From an uncultured Prevotellaceae bacterium (lineage in GTDB: Bacteria; Bacteroidota; Bacteroidia; Bacteroidales; Bacteroidaceae): 7,373 nt of DNA. Location: NCBI GenBank assembly GCA_946624335.1, contig CAMOSA010000123.1, positions 1 to 7,373 of the forward strand. The letters are read 5' to 3'. Shown piece after piece: positions 1 through 5,974 of the stretch. A program made the position numbers and the translations under genes. Each line of letters begins with the position of its first letter. Position 1 is the stretch's first letter. The notes under the pieces were generated by a model, which was not told the DNA's origin, did no database searches, and saw only the letters and a list, made by a program, of their open reading frames with translations.

Positions 1-939
1 CACCATCATCACTTCGGCGATGCGGTTGATGCGGACTGCTGTGCGCATGTCCTCGGTCGTTAAGGGACGTTCGTTCTCGCCGATATAGGGTTTGTCAAAG
101 AGTTCACCGAAATAGTAGTGAGGACCGCCGAAGCGGCAGTCGAGGATGCCGGCAAGGGCGGCTTCGGGGTAGCCGCTGTTGGGCGATGCGTGCTGGCGGC
201 CGTACTTCATTATGAAATGAAGAATGGAAAATGACAAATGACAAATGGAGTGCGGCAGCGCCATCAGCAGCGCCGTGAGGCGGGCTGGGATGTAGTTGGC
301 CACGTCGTCGATGCGTGCTGCCCAACAGCCGAAGTCGCGATAGCGCTCGGTGCGATAGCCGATCATCGAATCGAGGGTGTTGACCATCTTGTAGGCCAGC
401 ATACCGGGTGCGCCGAGCAGAGCAAACCAGAAGAGGGGCGCCACGACGCCGTCGCTGAGGTTCTCGGCAAGCGTCTCGAGTGCAGCCGTACGCACTTCCT
501 GTGCAGAGAGCTGACTGGTGTCGCGTCCCACGATGCGGGCAACCTGTCTGCGGCCTTCATCCAACGAGCGGTCGAGGGCGAGGAAGACAGCCCGCACCTC
601 GCGGATGAGGGTGGTACCTGCAAGACAGTAGAAGACGACGAGCACACAGAAAGCCTCACCCCCGACCCCTCTCCAAAAGGCGAGGGGAGTAGTATCTTCA
701 AGCTGTCGAGGATCGAGAACTCTTGTTATCAGCCAAGCGACACTAAAGACCAGGACAATACTGCCGACAGCCAACATCGCGCCCTTGAACTTTTGATGCC
801 GACCATGATTAAGACGATGTTCCCAATAGCTAATCCACTTGCCGAACCACACAATGGGGTGCGGCAAGCGCGACGGGTCGCCCAAGCAGAGGTCGAGCAG
901 CCAACCGAGTAAGAGGGCTATGGTCAATTCAATATGCAT
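1..939 (-). CDS. cbiB: CbiB, adenosylcobinamide-phosphate synthase (3' end cut by window edge)
   Basis: This inner-membrane enzyme attaches (R)-1-amino-2-propanol phosphate to adenosylcobyric acid, giving adenosylcobinamide phosphate. The reading frame runs open from the ATG at 937-939 to the window edge (313 residues seen); family length is about 310-330, so only a few residues are missing. Family motifs seen: GDP..LPHPIVWFGKW (20-35), RIVGRDT (135-141), ETLAENLSDGVVAPLFW (155-171), YKMVNTLDSMIGY (183-195), DDVANYIPARLTA (211-223) and ASPNSGYPEAALAG (251-264), then GGPHYYFGE. The start gives a hydrophobic first helix (MHIELTIALLLGWLLDL). Two segments look foreign: residues 84-96 (TPLAFWRGVGGEA) come from a 39-bp palindromic element, and 232-243 from a 7-bp tandem repeat. 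Both fall between conserved blocks. It follows the CobD-CobQ fusion by 136 nt, and its substrates are the products of that fusion. No clear Shine-Dalgarno sequence or own promoter was found. Confidence 0.95.
   Translation of the reverse strand, partial: MHIELTIALLLGWLLDLCLGDPSRLPHPIVWFGKWISYWEHRLNHGRHQKFKGAMLAVGSIVLVFSVAWLITRVLDPRQLEDTTPLAFWRGVGGEAFCVLVVFYCLAGTTLIREVRAVFLALDRSLDEGRRQVARIVGRDTSQLSAQEVRTAALETLAENLSDGVVAPLFWFALLGAPGMLAYKMVNTLDSMIGYRTERYRDFGCWAARIDDVANYIPARLTALLMALPHSICHLSFSILHFIMKYGRQHASPNSGYPEAALAGILDCRFGGPHYYFGELFDKPYIGENERPLTTEDMRTAVRINRIAEVMMV
212..246. repeat. Degenerate 7-bp tandem repeat inside cbiB
   Basis: Five heptamers (atgaaat, gaagaat, ggaaaat, gacaaat, gacaaat) match the tract near 1021-1090 but in reverse orientation. 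They encode about residues 232-243 of CbiB (ICHLSFSILHFI), between the PARLTA and SPNSG motifs. The reading frame is kept. Confidence 0.75.
652..690 (+). repeat. 39-bp palindromic coding element, copy 1 (in cbiB)
   Basis: One of four near-identical copies. It runs agcctcaccccc ... ggggagt and holds a 9-bp stem (cccctctcc / ggagagggg) around a 4-nt loop. This copy has one stem mismatch (ggcgagggg). It is read in the gene as TPLAFWRGVGGEA, 13 codons in frame, in a loop between hydrophobic segments. Confidence 0.9.
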
Positions 940-965
940 AAGTCTCAATAATTAGTTATTAGTCA

Positions 966-998
966 CGGCCCCCTCCGACTCCCCCAAGGGGGGAGGGA
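966..998. repeat. Intergenic C/G-rich hairpin element
   Basis: A 7-bp perfect stem, ctccccc (979-985) with gggggag (989-995), encloses loop aag, with a further C-rich arm on the left (ggccccctcc). It has the same general build as the coding repeats and lies in the gap before cbiB. There is no T-run on the transcribed strand after it, so it is not a standard terminator. Confidence 0.6.
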
Positions 999-1020
999 AT
1001 TGGTGTAGTAGGGTAAATAT

Positions 1021-1090
1021 CATTCGTCATTTGTCATTCGTCATTTGTCATTCGTCATTTGTCATTCGTCATTTGTCACTCGTCATTCGT
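1021..1090. repeat. 7-bp tandem repeat tract, ten units, overlapping the 3' end of the fusion gene
   Basis: Ten consecutive heptamers alternate cattcgt and catttgt (one cactcgt variant at 1077-1083). The tract covers the stop codon of the CobD-CobQ gene (1076-1078) and its last codons (TNDE), then extends 55 nt into the gap before cbiB. On the gene strand a TGA recurs every 7 nt, so all three frames are closed within about 21 nt. Confidence 0.93.
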
Positions 1091-3790
1091 CATTATCCTA
1101 TAAAGTCTCGCCATATCCAAGTGCTTACGAACGTGGTCGGCCAAGCGGTCGTACTGCTCTTCCTTGAAGGCCGCATAGTCGAAGGAGCGGGCTTCAGCGG
1201 TGAGGCGGTCGGCAAAGGGAGCCAGCAGGGCATCGACAACAGGGGCGTTGTCGAGGACGCCATGAAGGTAAGTGCCCCAGCAGCGATTGCTGACGCGGTA
1301 GCCATCTTCGCGACCATCGTCGAGGAGGGCGAAGGGCTGCGAGGGCGCATCGCCGAAGGGACGGGTCTCGCCCATGTGAATCTCGTAGGCTGAGCCACTT
1401 GCTCCGACGGGAGAACCATCGGACGCGCTTATGGAAGAGGGGACATCGTAGATCGAGAACTGGACCTGGCGTGTGACTTTCTCACCGCTCATGGTCGTCG
1501 TGGTGGGCAGGAGGCCGAGGCCAGGAAGGCGCTCAAGGTCGCCTTCGACGTGATCGGGGTCACAGACCTCGACGCCCATCATCTGATAGCCACCACAGAT
1601 GCCAATGACCGTCTTGCCATCGCGGTGAGCACGTTGGATGGCCTGGGCCACACCGTTGCGGCGCAGTTCGTAGAGGTCGTCGAGCGTGGACTTGGAGCCT
1701 GGCACGATGACGATGTCGGCCTTAGAGATTTCCTCGACGTTGTTGGTATAATAAAGATGTACGCGCGAGTCCTGCTCCAAGGCATCGAAGTCGGTGAAGT
1801 TGGAGAGGTGGCGCAGCATGACGACGGCGATATTCACTCGTCCACGCTCAGCCTGCTTCGACTTTCCCGAGAGCGAGACGCTGTCCTCCTCCTCGATATG
1901 GATGTCCTTGAAATAAGGTATGACACCGAGGACAGGCACGCCCGTGAGCTCTTCTATCATGCGGCGACCATCATCGAAGAGGCGCAGGTCGCCACGGAAC
2001 TTGTTGATGATAATGCCCTTGATGCGGGCTCGGTCTTCGGGTGTCTGAAGCATAATGCTGCCATAGACCGAGGCGAAGACACCGCCGCGATCGATGTCGG
2101 CCACGAGGATGACGTTGGCATCGGCATGGCGGGCCATGGGAAGGTTGACGAGGTCGGTGGCACGCAGGTTAAGCTCCGAGATGCTGCCGGCCCCCTCCAT
2201 GACGATGGGATTGTAGCGTGCTGCGAGGCGGTCGAAAGCGGCACATACCTCCTTGCGGAAATCGATGTCCGCGGTGTCACCCCCGCTGCGTTTCCAGTAG
2301 TCGTATGCGCTTTTGTTGCCGATGGGCCGACCGTGCAAGACGACCTGCGAGGTGTGGTCGCTCTGCGGTTTCAGCAGCAACGGGTTCATGTCCGTATGGC
2401 AAGGAATGCCTGCAGCCTCAGCCTGTACAGCCTGCGCACGTCCTATTTCAAGACCTTCGGGCGTGGCGTAGGAGTTCAAGGCCATATTCTGTGCCTTGAA
2501 GGGAGCGGGGTGATAGCCGTCCTGCCGGAAGATGCGACAGAGGGCGGTAGCCAACACGCTCTTGCCGGCATCACTTCCTGTGCCGCAGAGCATGAGGGCT
2601 GAGAATTGCGAAGAAGAGGACTCTCCCCCCGAAGACTCTCCCCCCGCCCTCCCTTGTAGGGAGGGAGCAGATACATGATGAGATGAAGGGGATACTTGTG
2701 CTTGGGAGTAATTACTCCCCTCTCCTTTGGGAGAGGGGTCGGGGGTGAGGCTTCTTATCAGTTCATCATCCTCTTCTCTGGTCTGTGCCGCCACGCGGAA
2801 GTGATAGGGCGTGAGACCTTCAAAGTTGGAGGCATCGCGGATGAGGAGGCCGTTGCGCGTGGCCAGATGCTCTTTCAGCTCAGCGGCGGTAATGCCTAAG
2901 CGTTCGTCCAGGCGACAGAGCATGAAGTTGGTGCTTGTAGGCTCGACGCTGATGCCATCAATAGCATGGAGGGCATTGCGTAGGCGCTGAGCCTCAGCGA
3001 GGTATGCCGTGAGTTCAGGGAGGACGCGCACGTGGTTCCTGATCAACCAAGTCGCCGCCTCTATGGCCAAGGCATTCACCGACCACGGACGCAGGCGCTG
3101 GCGCAACTGGCCGATGAGCGCAGCAGCGCCGACGACATAACCAATGCGCAGGCCAGGGATGCAATAGCTCTTCGTGAGCGAGTGCAGTTGAAGGATATTA
3201 CCTGCCGCTACGGCTTCGGCGGGCGACAGCAAAGGGGCAAGTGTATAGTCCTCGTAGGACTGGTCGAGGACAAGAAGGTGGTAGCGCTTAGCAAGGCCGA
3301 GAACGTCAGCCTTAGGGATGACGGAACCAGTGGGGTTATTGGGGTTGCAGAGCCATGCAGAAGAGCCAACAGGCCCAGCCTCACCCCCAACCCCTCTCCA
3401 AAGGGAGAGGGGAGTAGATACCACTGAGAGGTTGGCGTGGTGGCAGGCATCGGCATATTCTGAGAATGTGGGAGAAAAGATAACGGCCGTTGAAAGGCAA
3501 TCACTCCCCTCTCCCTTTGGAGAGGGGGCGGGGGTGAGGCTTGCTATCAGATATATCGCCTCCGTGGCGCCGCTCGTGACGAGCACGCAGTCCTCCCCCA
3601 CTCCACTTTGCTCTGCGATGAGTCGTTCCAAGGCACGTGGCTCGGGTTCGGGGTACGTGCCGATGACATCGAGGCGTGAAGACAAAAACGTCTTCAGCCC
3701 GCTGAGGTCAGCGTGGCTGAAGATGTTGCTACTGAAGTTATGACGGATGCCTGCGTAGCGGTAGGCATCGTCGCCGTGTCCTTGTAACAT
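1076..3790 (-). CDS. Fused L-threonine-O-3-phosphate decarboxylase (CobD) and cobyric acid synthase (CobQ/CbiP)
   Basis: A 904-residue cytoplasmic protein carrying two cobalamin enzymes in one frame. Residues 1-346 are a PLP-dependent aminotransferase-fold decarboxylase making (R)-1-amino-2-propanol phosphate. They show NFSSNIF (18-24), TSGATEAIYL (72-81), NPNNPTG (149-155), D176 and Y179, the PLP lysine K207 in HSLTKSY, and R332 near the end. Residues 398-904 are cobyric acid synthase, which amidates adenosylcobyrinic acid a,c-diamide. They show a P-loop-like GTGSDAGKS (403-411), PFKAQNMALNS (430-440), MEGAGSISELNL (531-542), SNFTDFDALE (663-672), the glutaminase Cys C732 in GICGGYQ and His H843 in YLHG. 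Both halves look catalytically complete. Residues 84-96, 126-138 and 347-359 are encoded by a 39-bp repeat, and the linker (347-397) is mostly repeat-derived. An internal ATG at 2591-2593 (M400) could give free CobQ, but has no well-placed ribosome site. The last residues, MTNDE, and the stop lie in a 7-bp tandem repeat. Start chosen because GHGDDAYRYAG follows at the family's usual distance. Confidence 0.95.
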   Translation of the reverse strand: MLQGHGDDAYRYAGIRHNFSSNIFSHADLSGLKTFLSSRLDVIGTYPEPEPRALERLIAEQSGVGEDCVLVTSGATEAIYLIASLTPAPSPKGEGSDCLSTAVIFSPTFSEYADACHHANLSVVSTPLSLWRGVGGEAGPVGSSAWLCNPNNPTGSVIPKADVLGLAKRYHLLVLDQSYEDYTLAPLLSPAEAVAAGNILQLHSLTKSYCIPGLRIGYVVGAAALIGQLRQRLRPWSVNALAIEAATWLIRNHVRVLPELTAYLAEAQRLRNALHAIDGISVEPTSTNFMLCRLDERLGITAAELKEHLATRNGLLIRDASNFEGLTPYHFRVAAQTREEDDELIRSLTPDPSPKGEGSNYSQAQVSPSSHHVSAPSLQGRAGGESSGGESSSSQFSALMLCGTGSDAGKSVLATALCRIFRQDGYHPAPFKAQNMALNSYATPEGLEIGRAQAVQAEAAGIPCHTDMNPLLLKPQSDHTSQVVLHGRPIGNKSAYDYWKRSGGDTADIDFRKEVCAAFDRLAARYNPIVMEGAGSISELNLRATDLVNLPMARHADANVILVADIDRGGVFASVYGSIMLQTPEDRARIKGIIINKFRGDLRLFDDGRRMIEELTGVPVLGVIPYFKDIHIEEEDSVSLSGKSKQAERGRVNIAVVMLRHLSNFTDFDALEQDSRVHLYYTNNVEEISKADIVIVPGSKSTLDDLYELRRNGVAQAIQRAHRDGKTVIGICGGYQMMGVEVCDPDHVEGDLERLPGLGLLPTTTTMSGEKVTRQVQFSIYDVPSSISASDGSPVGASGSAYEIHMGETRPFGDAPSQPFALLDDGREDGYRVSNRCWGTYLHGVLDNAPVVDALLAPFADRLTAEARSFDYAAFKEEQYDRLADHVRKHLDMARLYRIMTNDE
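2616..2667 (-). repeat. Second hairpin repeat plus 15-bp duplication in the fusion linker
   Basis: A perfect 7-bp stem, ccctccc (2647-2653) with gggaggg (2659-2665), flanks a 5-nt loop. Next to it is a tandem 15-bp duplication (gaggactctcccccc at 2616-2630, gaagactctcccccc at 2631-2645). Read on the gene strand it gives SAPSLQGRAGGESSGGESS, with GGESS doubled. The layout, a C/G-rich hairpin with a G-rich arm, parallels the 39-bp element, but the sequence differs. Confidence 0.75.
2714..2752 (-). repeat. 39-bp palindromic coding element, copy 2 (linker of the fusion)
   Basis: Opposite orientation to copy 1, with 37 of 39 bases shared and an intact 9-bp stem (loop caaa). It encodes SLTPDPSPKGEGS directly after the last CobD residue (R346) and begins the interdomain linker. 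Confidence 0.92.
3377..3415 (+). repeat. 39-bp palindromic coding element, copy 3 (CobD half)
   Basis: Same orientation as copy 1, with an intact stem and loop aaag. It is read as TPLSLWRGVGGEA (residues 126-138), just before the conserved WLCNPNNPTG block of the decarboxylase. Confidence 0.92.
3503..3541 (-). repeat. 39-bp palindromic coding element, copy 4 (CobD half)
   Basis: Same orientation as copy 2, and 37 of 39 bases identical to copy 3 after reversing. It encodes SLTPAPSPKGEGS (residues 84-96), between the TSGATEAIYLIA helix and the TAVIFSPTFSEY strand. It lies only 87 bp from copy 3, in inverted orientation. Confidence 0.92.
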
Positions 3791-3806
3791 AACCGTTTTG
3801 CGGGCA

Positions 3807-3814
3807 CAAAGATA
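3807..3814 (-). promoter_or_regulatory. Probable Bacteroidota -7 promoter box for the CobD-CobQ gene
   Basis: TATCTTTG on the gene strand is an exact match to the Bacteroidota -7 consensus TAnnTTTG. It sits in the 50-nt gap after the receptor and ends 16 nt before the ATG. No good TTTG -33 box was seen at the usual distance. Transcription would begin about 10-12 nt before the start codon, giving an almost leaderless mRNA with no room for a cobalamin riboswitch. Confidence 0.5.
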
Positions 3815-3840
3815 ATGAAAATTCGCTAAAGGGGAAGCTT

Positions 3841-5955
3841 TTAATGCTTAAATTTCAACTTGAGGCCAACTACGAACATACGTCCAGGCGAATAGAGGGC
3901 ATAGCGGCGGAGGCTGGAGTCGATGCGTCGGTCTACGCGGTCGAAGAGGTTGTCCACGCCTATGGACGGCTCAATGAGCGCCCAGCTGAGGACGTCGAAA
4001 GTGTGATGCGTGGAGAGGTTCCAAATGCCATGACCTGGTGCGTCCTCGTAGTCGGGATAGTAGGTCTTCGACTGCAGACGGCCGTTGACGTTGACGTTGA
4101 GCGTGTAGAAGCCCCACGAATGGTAGTAGTTAGCTGCAAGTGTGCCCACATTCTTGATGCTGCGCTCGAGATTGCGCCACTTGCCGTCGGAGCAGCTGCG
4201 GGCGTGCATCAGCGCATAGTTGGCGGTGAGGTTGAACCCGTTGAAGAGGTTGGCCGAGAGGTTGACCTGCAGGCCCTTGATGTCGCCGCGGTCGCTGTTC
4301 TCATAGAGGCTGTAGCGCTCAAGCAGGGCGGCTTGATCGGCGGTCATCTCCGGGAACTCGGTTTGCAGGCGGGCCAAAGCAGCAGGGTCAATGTCGATGT
4401 TCTGACGGACGACCATATCGCGAACACGGTTGATGAAACCGGTCACGCCCACAGCAAAACGCGCCGTGCGATACTCGGCTCCGACTGAGACGTAGTGGCT
4501 CTTCTCAGGGTCGAGGTCGCGGTTGCCGAAGATGATCTGCGGCTTGCCACGATTGACGGCAAAGTAGTGGTAGTGCAGCTCATCGAGCCCTGGAGCACGG
4601 AAGCCTGCCGAGTAGTTGGCACGCAGATTGAAGTGGCCGAGGCTGTACATGAGCGCAGCCTTGGGCGTGACGTGGCTGCCGAAGTTCTCGTGGTAGTCGT
4701 AGCGGAGGCCGAGGGTAGCCGTGGCGAAACCACTGCCTAAGCGCAGCTTGTGCTCGTGCTGACCATAGAGGGCAAAGATATTGGCTGCCTGATCGATATT
4801 GCCGGACGTGGCTTCGAGGTGGTCGCGCCGCCAGTCGGCTCCGAAGATGGTGGTGCCGTCCTTGGCGAGCCCGAGGATGGCCTTGGCCTGCCCCTCCATG
4901 GTGTGCTGACGCTTCGACTGCACGTAATCGCCCACCGCCTGTGATTTCGTAGCTACGTCGTAGTCCTTGCCATAGCGGAAATGGTCGCTGGTGAAGTCGA
5001 CTTGCAGGGAGTTCTTGGGCGAGAACTTATAGATGCCCCCGGCATACCAGCGCAGGGCACGGTAGTGCATCTCGTAGTCTGTGCCGCCAGCGATGTCGGG
5101 GTTGGTGTTGGGACGGTCGGTGATCTTGTCGTTGTAGTCGATACCGGCGTTGAGGGAATAGGTTCCGCGCGACGAGACCGGACGGCGCACTCTATCGGGC
5201 GAGAAGGTGAAACGCTGGCTGAGGAGATGGGAGCGGTAGCCGGTGAAGAGAGGGGCAAGGGTTTGCTGCATCTCCGTTGTGGAGCCTTTCTTGTAGACGA
5301 GGTCGTTGGTCTGGTAGCTGTCGGCACGGTCGTGGGTGTAGCTGGTGTAGGAACCGAAACCGTGGGTGTAGATGTCGAGGTTGACGCTCTCGGTGAGCTT
5401 GCCCTCGCCACTGACGCGGGTGTCGGAGGTGACGCCGATGAGCTGATTGGTGGGTTGATCTGTGATGATGTTGATGACACCCCCGATAGCATCAGAGCCG
5501 TAGAGCGACGAGGCCGCACCGTCGAGCACCTCGATGCGCTTGACGCGGCTCATATTGATGCGCGCCAGGTCGACGTTGCCCGAGATATCACCCGAGAGTT
5601 TCTGACCGTTGATGAGGATGAGCAGGTATTTATTGCCCAATCCGTTCATGCGGAGGAAAGAACCCATGGAACTGGGCGCCATGGACACCTGCGGGAGCAT
5701 ACGCGTCACGGCGTCCTCGAAGGTGGCAATGCCCTGTTCCTGGAACTCGCGCTGGGTGAGGGTGCGGACGGGCGTGGCCGTAGCCTTGAGGCGCTGGTGG
5801 TGGCCTGTGCCGGTGACAACTACGGGGTTCAGGTCGTGTGAGCGTTCGGCACGAGCCGAGTCGGTGCGCGTCATCTGGTGAATTTGCGCAAAAGCGGTGC
5901 TCCCGCTGATCAGGAGCACCGCCGAGAGGCAGATAGTATTTATGGAGTGTTTCAT
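3841..5955 (-). CDS. TonB-dependent outer-membrane receptor (BtuB/IhtA-like; probable tetrapyrrole or corrinoid uptake)
   Basis: A 704-residue outer-membrane beta-barrel transporter energised by TonB. The start at 5953-5955 gives a clean signal peptide (MKHSINTICLSAVLLISGSTAFAQ, cleavage near residue 24). Upstream in-frame codons overlap the chelatase gene and are not real. A TonB-box-like LNPVVVTG lies at 42-49. The plug domain spans about 55-165, with ILINGQKLSG (113-122) and RIEVLDGAASSLYGSDAIGGVINI (140-163). The barrel follows and contains FRAP (452-455) and NRDLDPEKS (478-486), resembling the FRAP/NPNL boxes of heme and cobalamin receptors; His461 and His463 lie between them. It ends VGLKLKFKH. 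An AAGGA lies 12 nt before the start, and the gap to the chelatase stop is only 19 nt, so the two are almost certainly cotranscribed. Position before B12 genes favours a corrinoid, while the chelatase neighbour and histidines favour heme. The ligand remains inferred. Confidence 0.92.
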   Translation of the reverse strand: MKHSINTICLSAVLLISGSTAFAQIHQMTRTDSARAERSHDLNPVVVTGTGHHQRLKATATPVRTLTQREFQEQGIATFEDAVTRMLPQVSMAPSSMGSFLRMNGLGNKYLLILINGQKLSGDISGNVDLARINMSRVKRIEVLDGAASSLYGSDAIGGVINIITDQPTNQLIGVTSDTRVSGEGKLTESVNLDIYTHGFGSYTSYTHDRADSYQTNDLVYKKGSTTEMQQTLAPLFTGYRSHLLSQRFTFSPDRVRRPVSSRGTYSLNAGIDYNDKITDRPNTNPDIAGGTDYEMHYRALRWYAGGIYKFSPKNSLQVDFTSDHFRYGKDYDVATKSQAVGDYVQSKRQHTMEGQAKAILGLAKDGTTIFGADWRRDHLEATSGNIDQAANIFALYGQHEHKLRLGSGFATATLGLRYDYHENFGSHVTPKAALMYSLGHFNLRANYSAGFRAPGLDELHYHYFAVNRGKPQIIFGNRDLDPEKSHYVSVGAEYRTARFAVGVTGFINRVRDMVVRQNIDIDPAALARLQTEFPEMTADQAALLERYSLYENSDRGDIKGLQVNLSANLFNGFNLTANYALMHARSCSDGKWRNLERSIKNVGTLAANYYHSWGFYTLNVNVNGRLQSKTYYPDYEDAPGHGIWNLSTHHTFDVLSWALIEPSIGVDNLFDRVDRRIDSSLRRYALYSPGRMFVVGLKLKFKH

Positions 5956-5974
5956 GGATTTCTTACATCCTTGC

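Noticed and set aside
966..998. Could the intergenic hairpin be an intrinsic terminator?
   Set aside because: No U-run follows the stem in the gene direction. Its build matches the C/G-rich repeat hairpins instead, and the downstream gene is in the same pathway.
940..1075. Could the gap before cbiB hold a cobalamin riboswitch?
   Set aside because: No conserved B12-box-like sequence was recognised, and most of the gap is repeat sequence.
1021..1090. Could the heptamer tract be a CRISPR array?
   Set aside because: Units are 7 bp with no unique spacers and no cas genes are in view. It is a simple tandem repeat.
1391..1441. Ser/Gly-rich loop (SSISASDGSPVGASGS) before the YEIHMG motif of CobQ, with a short TCCGA/TCGGA inverted repeat
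   Set aside because: CobQ proteins vary naturally just before this motif, the stem is only 5 bp, and no second copy occurs in the window, so calling it an inserted element is not supported.
2591..2593. Internal ATG as the true start of a separate CobQ gene
   Set aside because: The frame is continuous with the decarboxylase and no stop or well-spaced ribosome site precedes it. The nearest purine-rich stretch is about 27 nt away.
1550..2602. A 350-codon open frame on the plus strand, and other long plus-strand frames
   Set aside because: They are antisense shadows of the strongly conserved minus-strand genes in GC-rich DNA, with no recognisable domain or start signals.
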